This document shows, in pieces, positions 27,375 through 37,873 of a stretch of DNA of 64,000 bases. The position numbers were made by a program, and so were the translations under genes. Every line of letters begins with the position of its first letter. Position 1 is the stretch's first letter. The notes below the pieces were generated by a model. It did no database searches. It saw nothing but the letters and a program-made list of their open reading frames with translations, and was not told where the DNA came from. Source of the stretch: Roseimaritima ulvae (lineage in GTDB: Bacteria > Planctomycetota > Planctomycetia > Pirellulales > Pirellulaceae); NCBI RefSeq assembly GCF_008065135.1, contig NZ_CP042914.1:5127404-5191403 (forward strand), given 5' to 3'.

Positions 27375-30300
27375 TGAAATCCTCCACTGTCTGTTTGTCT
27401 GAGTCAGAGATTCCGCGGCTGCTGGCGGGTGATTTGCCGGCGGACGAAATCACCGCGGCCGAAGATCATATCGCCGACTGCGAGAGCTGCCGGTCCGCGA
27501 TCGAATCCATGATCGCCGACTCCCGTTGGTGGGACGATGCGCGGCAATCACTGGCCCAGAAACCGACTGGCGACTTCGACCACTCGCAAAACGAGCCTTC
27601 CGGCGATGCGAATGAACCGGATCCTACGGCCAGTGAGCAATTGCTGGACCTGCTGGGACCGACCGACGATCCGGCAATGCTGGGACGGATTGGGACGTAT
27701 GAGATCGTGGGCGTCCTCGGTCGCGGCGGTATGGGAGCCGTCTTTAAAGGTTACGACGGCGCTCTGAATCGGTTTGTTGCGATCAAAATGCTGCTGCCCC
27801 ATTTGGCGGTTTCCGGTGCGGCAAGAAAACGCTTCGAACGGGAAGCCCAAGCTGCGGCGGCCGTCGTCGATGATCACGTGATGGCAATCCACGGCGTCAG
27901 CGAATGGAAGTCGGTGCCCTACTTCGTGATGCCCTACGCACGCGGCGTGTCACTGCAAAAACGCTTAAACGACAGCGGGCCGTTGGAAGTACGTGAAGTC
28001 CTCCGCATCGGCATGCAAGCGGCCAAAGGTTTAGCGGCGGCGCACGCTCAAGGCTTGGTGCATCGCGACGTCAAACCCGCAAACATCTTTTTGGATGAAG
28101 GCGTCGAACGTGTGCAGTTGATGGACTTTGGGCTGGCCCGCGCCGTCGACGATGCCAGCCTCACTCGCAGCGGTACACTAGCCGGCACGCCGCAGTACAT
28201 GTCACCCGAACAAGCTCGCGCCGAAACCGTCGACTCTCGCAGCGATCTGTTCAGTCTGGGCAGTGTGCTGTACGCCATGTGTACCGGCCATGCGCCCTTC
28301 CGAGCCGAATCCAGTTACAGCGTGCTGCGGCTGATCACCGACAAAGAACCACGCCCCATTCGTGAACTCAACCCGGACATTCCCGACTGGTTGTGTGCGA
28401 TCGTCGGCAAATTGATGAGCAAACAAGCGTGCGACCGATTCGAATCTGCCGAACAAGTCGCCGAGCTCCTCGAAGCCTGTCTGGCCCACGTCCAGCAGCC
28501 CACCACAACGCCCCTCCCCGCTGGAGTCCAGGCTTTAGCCGCCCAGGAGCAACGCGTTGGAGTCCAGGCTTTAGCCGCTCAGGAGCAACGACCGTCTACC
28601 CTTAAGCGCCTAAAGGCTGGACTCCAACAGTCGTCTACCCTCAAGCGCCTAAAGGCTGGACTCCAACGCATGCCGCCGATTGCCAAGCGGTTTGTTGCTG
28701 TGGGGTTTGCGTTCTCGCTGGTTTTCGCGGGCGTGATGATCGTTCTGGAGCTGAACAAAGGCACGCTGACGATCGAGTCCGAATTGGACGACGTTGCCAT
28801 CCGCATCGTCAAGGAACAAGAAACCGTCAAGCAACTGACCGTCAACCAGTCCGGTGCAACGGTTCGCATCGCGGCAGGGAACTATGTGGTCATCGTCGAT
28901 GGTGAGGTCGATGGCATCGCGGTCGAGGATGGTCAGGTTTCGCTCCGACGAGGCGAGCATGAGGTCGCAAAAATCGTCCGTGTGCAGCCTCCTGAAAAAG
29001 CGTCTCCGGCAGCAAGCCTTAACGCACAAGCAAGCCCTGTCCCCAATGATCCCGCGTCGCAGGCCTTGGCTGATCTGCAGGCCGAGTATCAGGAGAACGC
29101 GGCAGCCTATCGCCACGCCATGGATGAGGCCACGGATGAAGCGGAGTTGAATCGCGTGTACCAAGAAATGGATCCCCGCCAGACGATGCCGGCGAAGTTG
29201 TTGGCGTTCGAAGCGAAGCACCGCGGTTCGAAAGCGGGGCTGACGGCATTGACGGAAGTGGCCCGGATGGCCGTGAGTGTTGGCGATCCCACCTCCGAAG
29301 CGGCTCGAGGACGGGTGGAAGCCGTAAAGCGACTGACCACGTACTACCTGGATCATCGCGGCTTAGAAAAAATCGCAGCGGGACTCGATGCAGGTCCATT
29401 CGTACCCGGAACGGATGAATTCCTGCAATTGCTTGTCGAAAAAAGTCCCCATCGCGAAACGCAAGCTGAAGCTTTGATCGCTCAGGTAATCCAAGGCATG
29501 CGGTTGTTGAGAGTCGAGTCCCAGTTGCCAACGCTTATTGCTCAACAGAAGCAAACTCTGCACAACGACGGTGACATCCCACCGGCGGAAAAGGCAGCTT
29601 TGTTGAAAAGGCTCACCGAGTTCGAGAATGTTAACTTTAGAAAGTTGCGTGCGGAGCTAAACCAAAAATTGCAGCGGTTGGTCGATGACTACGCGGACCA
29701 ACCAGTCCAGCACTACGGCACGGGGAGTGTCGCCGGGCTCAGGCTCGCCCACGCGATCAACCAAGTCATCGTCGGCAAGAAGGCTCCCCAGATCACGGCC
29801 ACCGACGTCACCGGCAAACCGTTTCGACTAAGCGACCTGCGAGAAAAGCTTGTGGTCCTGCTGTTCGCTCAAAATGTCGGCGACGACTACACAGAAATGT
29901 ATGGCCCCATTCGGCAATTGGTAGCGAAGTACGAGTGGGCTCCCGTCCGTTTTGTGACGATCGTCAGCACAGACGACCAGAAAGGATTGCGTGCTGCAGT
30001 GCAGCGTGGGGATCTAAACGGCACCGTGATCGCTCAACCCTTGTATCAAGCACCGCTGTCACTCGACTGGGGCATCGAAGCTTATCCCTCGGTCTACATC
30101 ATCGATGCAAACGGGGTCTTGCACCCCGAAATGCACATGCCCTACTACGGCGCCGGTGGCTACGACACAAGCGAAGTCGACAACCGGATTGCTGAATTGC
30201 TCAAGCCTTCTCCGCAAGCGATGCCCAACCTTCCTGTTGAGAACGGAGGCAACAAATTCCGCGAGGAAGGCGAACCAAACGCCTCCGACACCTCGATCGG

Positions 30301-32035
30301 CGAGCACCTATCGCTTAGCGATTCAGTCAAGGCGTTCAACCAGAAGTTTAAGGAGCGGTTTCCCCACTCCGATCAACCTCCGCTAACCGAGCAAGAGCTG
30401 ATCGCCTGTGCGTCTTGGAGGGTGCAGTACGATACAGAACTATCCGAATCTTTGAAGAGTGGCCTGCATGAGATCGCACGGAAACATCAGATGCCCGCTG
30501 GATGGAAATTTGCTGGCGGTTTTGCAACTCGGCCCGTCGGAGAAACGACCGTCGATTTGTTTCAAATATCTCTAGCCAACGACTCAGGCACGGAACGCAT
30601 CATCGTTCGTGAACGGTTCTTGGGATCCTCGGCGAGTGATGCAAAACCTGCCGACGAGCCGACTTCCGGCACACCGCTGGCAAGGGCAGTCCACCGTTTT
30701 AATGCGCGACACAAAAAAGCCGATGGACAAATCCAACCTCCGTTGACCGAGGACGAAGTCATCGCAGCGATCATCCATCAGCAAACCAAACGGGATGCCT
30801 TGGATGTCAGTGATTCGTTATTCGCAAACCTCCAAGACATTGCTCGGACGCGTTTGCTTCCCGAGGGCGCCGAACTCGAGCTGATTTCCAGCTTTGGCAG
30901 TGAAGCTGGCACGGAATTCACCATCTGGTCGATCCGATTGAAAATGCTTCAGGATGAAAAGGGCAGAGAAGGTTGGACCTACGGGTTCGGAATCCGAGAG
31001 CAGTTTATTGGTGTTCGCCATGGCGACGCCGCGTCGATTCACTGGGGGCCGCCGGGCGAAAACGGCTTACAAGCAGGAGTCCGTCTGACGCCGGGGTTGT
31101 TGAGCTACGAAATGGGGCAGAAGATCGGCGTCGAGTTTTTCTATCGCAATATTTTGGGCCAATCACTGCCTGCAACCATTCCCAATATTTTCATCTACAA
31201 GGAAATCGACGTTCGCGATGCGGAGGGAGCAAAACTGGAGGTTGTTAAGGGTGCACAAGACCTGATCATTGGCGGTGCGGTGGGAGTAAACATCGGAGAG
31301 GAACCGTATTCCTTCCGCGGCCAACCACTGATGCTTGTGCCCGTTTCTACCGCGGCAGAACAACGGGACAAAATCTTCGCCGCCTCGGATGCTCGCACTT
31401 TGATCCTCGCGAACCCTGGCCAATCATGCAAGTTGACCTTTATGGTCAGGAACAGTGCAGACGATGCCGAGGGCACCCTGAAGACGGGCGAAATCAGATT
31501 CGATGTTGCCGAGGGCACGATTGAATTCGAACAAATCGTGCCCCGGGACTTTGGTCGTTTACTAACGCCGAAAAACCTGCTGGGAACGGGGTCAAAGAGG
31601 ACGCCCAAGGCCGCCACGAACGCAGCGTTTGCAACGCCCGAATCGCTGATGGAATACTACGCCGATTGCCAATTTCGCAACGACACGGGGGGCTGTCTGG
31701 CATGTTATTCGGACAAGGTGATCGATCAATTCGCTGCCAACTACCTCGTCACCGCGACGGGAGTGCTGGAGATGTTGCGCGGCGGAGGCGAGCCCCAACG
31801 CAAGCGAGCGGACCAGCTGGAAGCTTTGCTTGAACGTTCCATGATCGATGATCCGCCCTCGATTGCGGCTGCGGCGTTGTACCAAGCCGCTGGCAGCGTT
31901 CGAGACGAGCTGAAAGGCGGCGAGTCAAGGGAACCCACACAACATGAATTAGTGTTGACGGCCACTTCCCCTTCAATGCTGAAAAATCCACGCCAGTTTG
32001 TGTTGGAATTTTCGCAATTCTGCGATGAAGACTAA
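27374..32035 (+). CDS. Large membrane Ser/Thr kinase with N-terminal zinc-finger motif and redoxin-like and repeat domains
   Basis: The 1553-residue protein begins with a zinc-finger anti-sigma-like HxxxCxxC (HIADCESC, ~31-38). The kinase domain (~105-365) has GRGGMG (~116), VAIKMLL, HRDVKPANIF (~229) and DFGLARA (~249). Residues ~383-431 derive from palindromic repeat DNA. One membrane helix (~439-459) is followed by a beta-rich piece, a helical region, a redoxin-fold domain (~802-942) with no Cys at the active-site position, and two tandem related modules (~975-1090, ~1095-1215, each starting AVxxFN...PPLTExE). A last module ends at a TAA; the frame then continues 51 codons in the same register, so the stop may be a nonsense change. 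Start at the ATG sharing one base with the sigma stop. Confidence 0.92.
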   Translation: MKSSTVCLSESEIPRLLAGDLPADEITAAEDHIADCESCRSAIESMIADSRWWDDARQSLAQKPTGDFDHSQNEPSGDANEPDPTASEQLLDLLGPTDDPAMLGRIGTYEIVGVLGRGGMGAVFKGYDGALNRFVAIKMLLPHLAVSGAARKRFEREAQAAAAVVDDHVMAIHGVSEWKSVPYFVMPYARGVSLQKRLNDSGPLEVREVLRIGMQAAKGLAAAHAQGLVHRDVKPANIFLDEGVERVQLMDFGLARAVDDASLTRSGTLAGTPQYMSPEQARAETVDSRSDLFSLGSVLYAMCTGHAPFRAESSYSVLRLITDKEPRPIRELNPDIPDWLCAIVGKLMSKQACDRFESAEQVAELLEACLAHVQQPTTTPLPAGVQALAAQEQRVGVQALAAQEQRPSTLKRLKAGLQQSSTLKRLKAGLQRMPPIAKRFVAVGFAFSLVFAGVMIVLELNKGTLTIESELDDVAIRIVKEQETVKQLTVNQSGATVRIAAGNYVVIVDGEVDGIAVEDGQVSLRRGEHEVAKIVRVQPPEKASPAASLNAQASPVPNDPASQALADLQAEYQENAAAYRHAMDEATDEAELNRVYQEMDPRQTMPAKLLAFEAKHRGSKAGLTALTEVARMAVSVGDPTSEAARGRVEAVKRLTTYYLDHRGLEKIAAGLDAGPFVPGTDEFLQLLVEKSPHRETQAEALIAQVIQGMRLLRVESQLPTLIAQQKQTLHNDGDIPPAEKAALLKRLTEFENVNFRKLRAELNQKLQRLVDDYADQPVQHYGTGSVAGLRLAHAINQVIVGKKAPQITATDVTGKPFRLSDLREKLVVLLFAQNVGDDYTEMYGPIRQLVAKYEWAPVRFVTIVSTDDQKGLRAAVQRGDLNGTVIAQPLYQAPLSLDWGIEAYPSVYIIDANGVLHPEMHMPYYGAGGYDTSEVDNRIAELLKPSPQAMPNLPVENGGNKFREEGEPNASDTSIGEHLSLSDSVKAFNQKFKERFPHSDQPPLTEQELIACASWRVQYDTELSESLKSGLHEIARKHQMPAGWKFAGGFATRPVGETTVDLFQISLANDSGTERIIVRERFLGSSASDAKPADEPTSGTPLARAVHRFNARHKKADGQIQPPLTEDEVIAAIIHQQTKRDALDVSDSLFANLQDIARTRLLPEGAELELISSFGSEAGTEFTIWSIRLKMLQDEKGREGWTYGFGIREQFIGVRHGDAASIHWGPPGENGLQAGVRLTPGLLSYEMGQKIGVEFFYRNILGQSLPATIPNIFIYKEIDVRDAEGAKLEVVKGAQDLIIGGAVGVNIGEEPYSFRGQPLMLVPVSTAAEQRDKIFAASDARTLILANPGQSCKLTFMVRNSADDAEGTLKTGEIRFDVAEGTIEFEQIVPRDFGRLLTPKNLLGTGSKRTPKAATNAAFATPESLMEYYADCQFRNDTGGCLACYSDKVIDQFAANYLVTATGVLEMLRGGGEPQRKRADQLEALLERSMIDDPPSIAAAALYQAAGSVRDELKGGESREPTQHELVLTATSPSMLKNPRQFVLEFSQFCDED
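28522..28668. repeat. Palindromic repeat units inside the kinase reading frame
   Basis: Two direct 33-bp units starting TGGAGTCCAGGCTTTAGCCG (28522-28554, 28558-28590) are followed by two units in inverted orientation ending AAGGCTGGACTCCAAC (28594-28629, 28633-28668). They keep the frame and encode GVQALAAQEQR twice and STLKRLKAGLQ twice. A 21-of-22 identical copy lies in intergenic DNA at 45356-45377. Confidence 0.8.
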
Positions 32036-32191
32036 GATAGAAGCTCGCACGAAAAGATCCGTAATCAATACAAAATCATCTCGGATGATAAAGGAGTTTG
32101 GGCCGTCAGAACGGCAGACAACAACCGCATGCAACTAAAGAAGGTCAATGGCCGCTGGTGGATCGATGACCCGTGGGCCGAGACTGAATAG
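32036..32191 (+). pseudogene. In-frame continuation of the kinase beyond its stop codon
   Basis: After TAA at 32033-32035, the same frame runs on for 51 codons to TAG at 32189-32191. It encodes HEKIRNQYKIISDDKGVWAV and then NNRMQLKKVNGRWWIDDPW, a strand-turn-strand pattern that looks like the end of the preceding NTF2-like or DUF module. No start or ribosome site suggests a separate gene. A single nonsense mutation or a sequence error is the simplest reading. Confidence 0.55.
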
Positions 32192-32711
32192 TGCTGCGAT
32201 CAATGAAAATTGCCGGTGGTCAGCGCAGCGCATCGCCACCACCGGATTCACAGCACAGGCACGGAGTGCCGACACAATCTCTGCCGGGGGTGTGAACCCC
32301 CGGACCTAAGATAGTAGGAACTACAAGGCCCGGAGGGCCGACACAATTCTGTTGATGCGCGGCACGCGGCACAGAATCCCCTTGTGTCGGCCCTCCGGGC
32401 CTTCGTATTCGTGAGGGCGGGTACCGGGGCTTGACAGCCCCGGCAGGGGCTATGCCGGCCCTCCGGGCCTAACGCGTCTAGGAGTCTGCTTTGCTCCTCC
32501 AACCAAGTCTATGGCGTCAAAGTAGGTGGCATTGGGCTCGCGCCCCCGGGCTTATTCGTCCGCAGATCCGCAGCGGATAATCCGGCTGCATGATGCTGCC
32601 ACCGTGCCCCAGCTATAATCTCGCTGAATAGTGCCGCTTGTTGCTCATCACAGCGATATTCGCCGGTAGGTGGGGTCCCACGTTTCCCACGCTCTGGCGA
32701 GCGTAGCTACG
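32192..32711. repeat. Intergenic cluster of palindromic repeats
   Basis: No gene was found. The stretch holds a hairpin CCGGGGGT gtga ACCCCCGG, GGCCCGGAGGGCCG units at about 32328, 32384 and 32452 in both orientations, CCGGGGCT...AGCCCCGG near 32425-32446, and at its right end (32686-32711) a copy of the GCTCTGGCGAGCGTAGCTAC family. It separates the kinase from the hydrolase gene. Confidence 0.7.
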
Positions 32712-32775
32712 CAGCCTTGGCGCTGTCTGCATTTCAAACCATTTGCTTCCAATCTTCCGTTGAGGTCTGGGGTCC

Positions 32776-34839
32776 GTGCGATACACCTGTTTGATTTCGT
32801 TGTGCTTGCTGTTGGTATTCACGCTTCGCGGCTTTGCCGATGGCCCCAAAGATAACGTTCCGGATAACGTCCGATCGGTGCCTCCGCTGGGCATCGAACT
32901 AGACGCCGAAACCAACGAATTCCTCACGGACGAACTGCAGAAACTGCAGACGAAAATCGCTGCCTTGCGGTCCCGCAAACATGAGATTGCCGCCGAGTTG
33001 CTGCCGGACGTGGAGATCTTTTCCCGCGCCGTTCGCGACTCGCTGGCGCACCGCGAACTGTTCGCCAAAGGCGACATTGCCAAAGCCAAACAGGTACTTG
33101 CTACCGGGCACGAGCGGGCCGATGCGCTCTCCCGCGGAGAAGCTCCTTGGACCACCCAAACCGGGCTGGTCGTCCGCGGCTTCCGCTCGCGAATCGACGA
33201 CACCGTCCAACCGTACGGCTTGGTCATCCCCGACTCCTATGCTTTCCACGGACCCGTCGAACATCGGCTAGACCTGTGGTTTCATGGGCGTGGGGAGAGG
33301 AGTGTGGAAACGCAATTCATTTTTGAACGGATGAACAAGGTCGGGCGTTACGCACCGGCCGACACGATCGTGCTGCATCCCTTTGGCCGCTACAGCAACG
33401 CGTTTAAGTTCGCGGGCGAGATCGACGTATTGGAAGCGTTGCAGCACGCCAAGACGCAATACCGCATCGACGAGGACCGCATCAGCGTGCGTGGTTTTTC
33501 GATGGGCGGTGCCGGATGTTGGCAGATGGCTGTCCACTATCCCGGCATGTTTTTCGCCGCCAATCCAGGGGCGGGATTCAGTGAGACTCCCGAATTCCTC
33601 AGAACGTTTCAAGGCGAAACCCTGCAGCCGACTTGGTATGAACGAAAGCTTTGGCAAATGTATGACTGCACCGGCTACGCGGGAAACCTTCGCAACCTGC
33701 CCACGATTGCGTACAGCGGTGAAATCGACCGGCAGAAACAAGCGGCCGACATGATGGAAGCGGCTCTCCGCCAAGAACGTATCAGGCTGACCCATGTGAT
33801 CGGGCCGCAAACGGCACACACGATCCATCCTGATTCCATGGAAGTGATCGAACGGAAGATGGACAGTCTGGCCGAAATGGGCCGCGACGTTTTGCCTCGC
33901 GTGGTGGACTTTACGACCTATTCCCTGCGCTACAACCGGTCGTTTTGGGTAACCATCACGGGCATGAAACAACATTGGGAGAAGGCTCGGGTTATTGCCG
34001 CTCTACAACAGCATGGAGATGGCGTGCTCCTGCAGCTGGAGGGCATCAACGCATTGCATCTGGAAATGCCCGCAGGGCACTGTTCGTTTAATCCGCGTTA
34101 TGCGGCAAAAATCGAAATTTTGGACGGGCCGAGGCGCGAAGTTCAAAAAGGTGAAGTGGTAAAGCAGGAATTGTACGGCCCACGTCCCGAGTCGGATCGC
34201 TCCTGGTCGTGTGATCTGTACCGCGAGAACGGGCAGTGGAAATTGGGTAAGAAGGAACCGACGGGACTGCGCAAACGGCATGGTTTGCAAGGTCCGATCG
34301 ACGACGCCTTCATGGATCGCTTTGTGATCGTCAAACCTTCAGGTAAAGCAAATCATGCGGCCGTGAATGCTTGGTCGCAAAGCGAAATGCAGCGGATGAT
34401 CGACCAATGGCGAAAGCAGTTTCGTGGCGACGCCATCGTACGGCTCGATAGCGAAGTCACGGCCGAAGATATCGAACACAGCAACCTGATTCTGTTCGGC
34501 GATCCGAGTAGTAATCAGGTTATAAAAGATATTGTCGACAAACTGCCGATCGAGTGGTCCGCTGAACAACTGTCGATCGGTGATAAGACTTTCGATGCGG
34601 CGCATCACGCACCGGTAATGATCTACCCCAATCCCCAAAATCCCCAACGCTATGTCGTGCTGAACAGCGGTTTTACCTACCGCGAGTACGCCTATTTAAA
34701 CAACGCTCGCCAAGTCCCCAAACTGCCCGACTGGGCGGTTATCGATCTGCGTCAGCCCGCCGATGCATTGTGGCCCGGCAAAGTCGTGGAAGCGGGGTTC
34801 TTTGACGAGTCGTGGAAACTTGGTGACGCTGATTACTGA
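32776..34839 (+). CDS. Secreted alpha/beta hydrolase (prolyl oligopeptidase-like)
   Basis: The 687-residue protein has a signal peptide ([19 protein letters not shown]), a helical N-terminal part (~35-125), then an alpha/beta hydrolase: [12 protein letters not shown] near the oxyanion region and the nucleophile in [19 protein letters not shown] (~240). [15 protein letters not shown] and TAHTIHP probably carry the acidic and His members of the triad. A C-terminal domain of about 300 residues follows, of unrecognised family. The start is GTG at 32776, the only in-frame start placed correctly before the signal peptide. The last 7 bp overlap the end of the convergent permease gene. Substrate could be peptide or ester; not determined. 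Confidence 0.86.
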   Translation: MRYTCLISLCLLLVFTLRGFADGPKDNVPDNVRSVPPLGIELDAETNEFLTDELQKLQTKIAALRSRKHEIAAELLPDVEIFSRAVRDSLAHRELFAKGDIAKAKQVLATGHERADALSRGEAPWTTQTGLVVRGFRSRIDDTVQPYGLVIPDSYAFHGPVEHRLDLWFHGRGERSVETQFIFERMNKVGRYAPADTIVLHPFGRYSNAFKFAGEIDVLEALQHAKTQYRIDEDRISVRGFSMGGAGCWQMAVHYPGMFFAANPGAGFSETPEFLRTFQGETLQPTWYERKLWQMYDCTGYAGNLRNLPTIAYSGEIDRQKQAADMMEAALRQERIRLTHVIGPQTAHTIHPDSMEVIERKMDSLAEMGRDVLPRVVDFTTYSLRYNRSFWVTITGMKQHWEKARVIAALQQHGDGVLLQLEGINALHLEMPAGHCSFNPRYAAKIEILDGPRREVQKGEVVKQELYGPRPESDRSWSCDLYRENGQWKLGKKEPTGLRKRHGLQGPIDDAFMDRFVIVKPSGKANHAAVNAWSQSEMQRMIDQWRKQFRGDAIVRLDSEVTAEDIEHSNLILFGDPSSNQVIKDIVDKLPIEWSAEQLSIGDKTFDAAHHAPVMIYPNPQNPQRYVVLNSGFTYREYAYLNNARQVPKLPDWAVIDLRQPADALWPGKVVEAGFFDESWKLGDADY

Positions 34840-36548
34840 TGCCGCAAAATGGAGACCGCTGCGGGGTAGGCCAGGACGCGAGCCAGTGGTAAAGCCAACA
34901 CGCAGAGCATCGCCAGATTGATGGGGCTCAGTAAAAAGACTCCATGGAACTCCCATCGAGTCAGCGGCCAGGCGGCTGCACAGCTGAGTCCGAAAGCCAG
35001 CATCCAGAGCAAACTGACTCGCCCTGCAGCTGCGAAATTGTAGCGGCCACGATACATCGCTTCGCCCCAGACGATTGCCACCGCGACCAATTTCAAACTG
35101 CATAGAATCATCAGCAGCACAGGCCAGGTTTCGGCCCACTGCTGCACCGATGACACAACCGCTTCGTAATCGCGTTGTTTGATGAACCAGCGCAGCAGGA
35201 TTGTCGTGACCGTGCCATAGCCGGCAACTCCGGCACCGATCATCACCAGCGCGACCGAGATGCGTCCGGCGCGGTCGCAAAAATCCAGGGCGATGACACG
35301 CCCCAGAAGACATATCGATGCGAGTGCGAACCACCCCGCGACGAGGTTGGCCCCACCGCCTTGCTCGAGCAGTGTTGAGAACCGAGCCCATTTTGCGGGG
35401 ATCAGCATCCAGAGGCCGAGGGGAATCAAGATTGTCGAGTAAACGAGGCTGCTCGTGGTCAGCTTGGACGCCAAGGCAACCCAAGCCAGCTTGGCAGACG
35501 ATGCTGGTGCAACCGCTAACAAGGGCGTCATCTGACGCGGGCTTCTGGACGGTACGGAGGAGCCCACACCTTGTGATGCCAACATGGCGGCCGTGAACGC
35601 AGCGGCTACCCCCACCACGATTCCAACCGGATGGGGCGGAAACAGAACCGCGACGAATAGCAAGAACAACAGACATGCGGTCAGTGACCAAAGCATGGTG
35701 AGGCGATGACGCTGTTGCTCGAACCGGAAGAGCCCTCGCCATACCTTTGGCGGCGAACCGATGAAACGCAGGCCAAAGGATCGCGTGTCTTGGTTGGCTA
35801 CAGCCCGGTTCGCTGCAACCTGATCGGCTGCGTTTCCTGGATCGCACTCGCGGGGCCGAGTGATCGCTTGCCAGCGAAAGGTTTCTCTTCGCGCGGCGGC
35901 GATGCCACGATACAGCAAGCCGGCTCCGGCAAGATAAACGATGACCGAAACCGCATTGGAAACAAACATGGCCCATGGCCCCAATCGAGCCCCTAAAGAC
36001 TTAGGCTCGTGCGACTCAAACAGGCTGCCTTGAACGCCGATCAAGCCAATGATCACCGCAAGCAGAACCAACATCGAAAGCAACCGATAACGCAATCTGC
36101 GCTGGGGAAGCGAACTCACACCGCCAGCTAAGAACAGAATGCCCGACGTCATTAAAACCGGCATCGCGATCGGTAGCGATGTGGAACGAAAAGCCACGAT
36201 GACGCACAACACAACGATCAACCAAGTTGTGGTGATCCATAACGTCGTCGACACCAACATCGGGATCACGATTTGGGGTGTCGAGAGAGGTTGGCGCAGG
36301 AGCCATTCCGAGGACGAGCTGCTGGTCAGTCCCCCGGGGCCGGTCGACCAATCCGAAAGCAGAAACGCCCCCATTGCAAAGGGCAGCATCGTGACGAGCA
36401 GCGAAAGGATCAGCACATTTTCATATGGTCGAATCGCCCAGGTACTCCAGAAAACAGCCTGGCCAACCAACATCAATGCGGTGAGGACCAGCAAAATGGA
36501 ACGGTGTTTCAGCCAGCCGACTTTGGCGACCGCGATCATGGGATTCAT
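34833..36548 (-). CDS. ABC-type membrane permease subunit
   Basis: The 571-residue protein is mostly hydrophobic, with about 12 predicted helices in two halves, such as [20 protein letters not shown] at the start and [20 protein letters not shown] near the end. It has no ATP-binding motif, which is supplied by the upstream gene. The start codon overlaps the ATPase stop as ATGA. Substrate and direction cannot be read from sequence; YtrA-type operons in Firmicutes act in cell-envelope stress export. The C-terminus ends 7 bp inside the convergent hydrolase gene. Confidence 0.85.
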   Translation of the reverse strand: MNPMIAVAKVGWLKHRSILLVLTALMLVGQAVFWSTWAIRPYENVLILSLLVTMLPFAMGAFLLSDWSTGPGGLTSSSSSEWLLRQPLSTPQIVIPMLVSTTLWITTTWLIVVLCVIVAFRSTSLPIAMPVLMTSGILFLAGGVSSLPQRRLRYRLLSMLVLLAVIIGLIGVQGSLFESHEPKSLGARLGPWAMFVSNAVSVIVYLAGAGLLYRGIAAARRETFRWQAITRPRECDPGNAADQVAANRAVANQDTRSFGLRFIGSPPKVWRGLFRFEQQRHRLTMLWSLTACLLFLLFVAVLFPPHPVGIVVGVAAAFTAAMLASQGVGSSVPSRSPRQMTPLLAVAPASSAKLAWVALASKLTTSSLVYSTILIPLGLWMLIPAKWARFSTLLEQGGGANLVAGWFALASICLLGRVIALDFCDRAGRISVALVMIGAGVAGYGTVTTILLRWFIKQRDYEAVVSSVQQWAETWPVLLMILCSLKLVAVAIVWGEAMYRGRYNFAAAGRVSLLWMLAFGLSCAAAWPLTRWEFHGVFLLSPINLAMLCVLALPLARVLAYPAAVSILRHQ

Positions 36549-37471
36549 GACGCCACCTCCAGTGCTTGTTCCGTTTGCTCGTCGCTCGAGCGATGGACAC
36601 GGGCCGAGAAATACCGGTCCAGCGTCATCGGGCGATGCTCGATCACCCGGTCACTGGGAAAATCCGCTTGCTCGGACATCGATGCCGGGCCGACAATCGA
36701 CCATTCCGCCCCGTCCCCTTGCGTGTCGAGAGCCTTTGAAATCACCGGACGCACGTTGCTTTGGATGATCCATTCACTGTATTGCGATTGAATGGTGTCG
36801 AGCGTTTCCGGTGGCAACAACTGCCCGTTGGACATCACGCCCACCGTTTCGCAGACGCGGGCAACTTCGTCCAACAAGTGCGACGAAAACAACACCGTAC
36901 GCCCCTGGTCGCTGATGCCCGAAATGATCGCTTCGAGGATATCCCGTCGAGCGATCGGATCCAGGCCGCTGCTGGGCTCATCCAGTATCAGCAAATCGGG
37001 ATGGTGAGCGATCGCCGCCAGCAAGCCCGCGCGAGCTCGCACGCCCTTGGACAGCGTGCCCAACGGCTCGTTGGGGCGAAGCTGAAACCGTTCGCACAAA
37101 CTGGCCGCATATTCATCATCCCAAGTCGGGTAAACGCTGCGACCAAATTCAAACAATTGTCGCACGGTCAACCACCGCGGCAACGAATCTTCTTCCGTCA
37201 AGTATCCGATGCGGCCGAGCACCGTAACGGGATCCTCGATCGGTGAAGTACCGAAAATTCGAACGTTACCCACGTGGGGACGCAGGCTGCCGATCAAATG
37301 TTTAATCAGCGTGGTCTTGCCGGCACCGTTCAGGCCCACCAGACCAAACACCCCTCCCACGGGCACCTTCAGCGAAACGTCGTCCAGCGCCAAATGGCGT
37401 CCGAACCGGCGGGACAAACCTTGAACTTCAATCGCCATCACATCGGTACCCGTTGCTTGGTTGTCACTCAT
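36545..37471 (-). CDS. ABC transporter ATP-binding subunit
   Basis: The 308-residue protein carries Walker A GLNGAGKTTLIKHL (~43-56), a signature region reading LSKGVRARA (~138) in place of the usual LSGGQ, Walker B LLILDEPSSGLDP (~160), and a switch His in VLFSSHLLDEV (~190). A C-terminal domain of about 90 residues is typical of drug and polyketide exporter ATPases. It energises the permease encoded by the next gene; the two starts and stops overlap by 4 bp on both sides of this gene, so GntR, ATPase and permease form one operon. Confidence 0.94.
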   Translation of the reverse strand: MSDNQATGTDVMAIEVQGLSRRFGRHLALDDVSLKVPVGGVFGLVGLNGAGKTTLIKHLIGSLRPHVGNVRIFGTSPIEDPVTVLGRIGYLTEEDSLPRWLTVRQLFEFGRSVYPTWDDEYAASLCERFQLRPNEPLGTLSKGVRARAGLLAAIAHHPDLLILDEPSSGLDPIARRDILEAIISGISDQGRTVLFSSHLLDEVARVCETVGVMSNGQLLPPETLDTIQSQYSEWIIQSNVRPVISKALDTQGDGAEWSIVGPASMSEQADFPSDRVIEHRPMTLDRYFSARVHRSSDEQTEQALEVAS

Positions 37472-37869
37472 GATCGTTTGGCTCCGGAGGGCGGCGTGTG
37501 TCGGGACGCAAAGCGGTTGCGAATTTCACCGACGAGTTGTTCTTCATCGAATCCCAAGCCGCAAGCTTGGGCGATTAACGAATCAATGGGCTCGCGAAGT
37601 CGCCGCCGACGCGCCGCCAGCGACTCGGACGTCGCGGTCAGCGAAACAAACGTTCCCGTGGTGCGGCGTTTTTCTACCAACCCTTCGGTTTCCAGCTCGC
37701 GGTAAGCGCGAGCAACCGTGTTGGGATTGACGGCGATCTGAGTCGCCAACGTGCGAATCGGTGGCAGCTCATCACCTCCTGCCAGCGAACCCGAAAGCAC
37801 ACGGTCACGAATTTGGTCGACAATTTGCCGGTAAATCGGTATCCCATCATCGACAATGCGGATTTGCAT
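37468..37869 (-). CDS. GntR-family (YtrA-type) repressor of the ABC operon
   Basis: The 133-residue winged helix has the YtrA layout: IPIYRQIVDQIRDRVLSGSL, then LPPIRTLATQIAVNPNTVARAYRELETEGLV (the DNA-reading helices, in part) and a short C-terminal helical dimerisation segment instead of a ligand domain. YtrA-type regulators usually repress their own ABC transporter operon and respond to cell-envelope stress. A 34-bp imperfect palindrome begins 5 bp before the start codon, so autoregulation is likely. The ATPase start codon lies in the end of this gene (ATGA overlap). Confidence 0.94.
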   Translation of the reverse strand: MQIRIVDDGIPIYRQIVDQIRDRVLSGSLAGGDELPPIRTLATQIAVNPNTVARAYRELETEGLVEKRRTTGTFVSLTATSESLAARRRRLREPIDSLIAQACGLGFDEEQLVGEIRNRFASRHTPPSGAKRS

Positions 37870-37873
37870 ACTT

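Noticed and set aside
32033-32035. Recoding of the stop codon as selenocysteine or pyrrolysine
   Set aside because: The codon is TAA, not TGA or TAG, so a mutation or sequence error is simpler.
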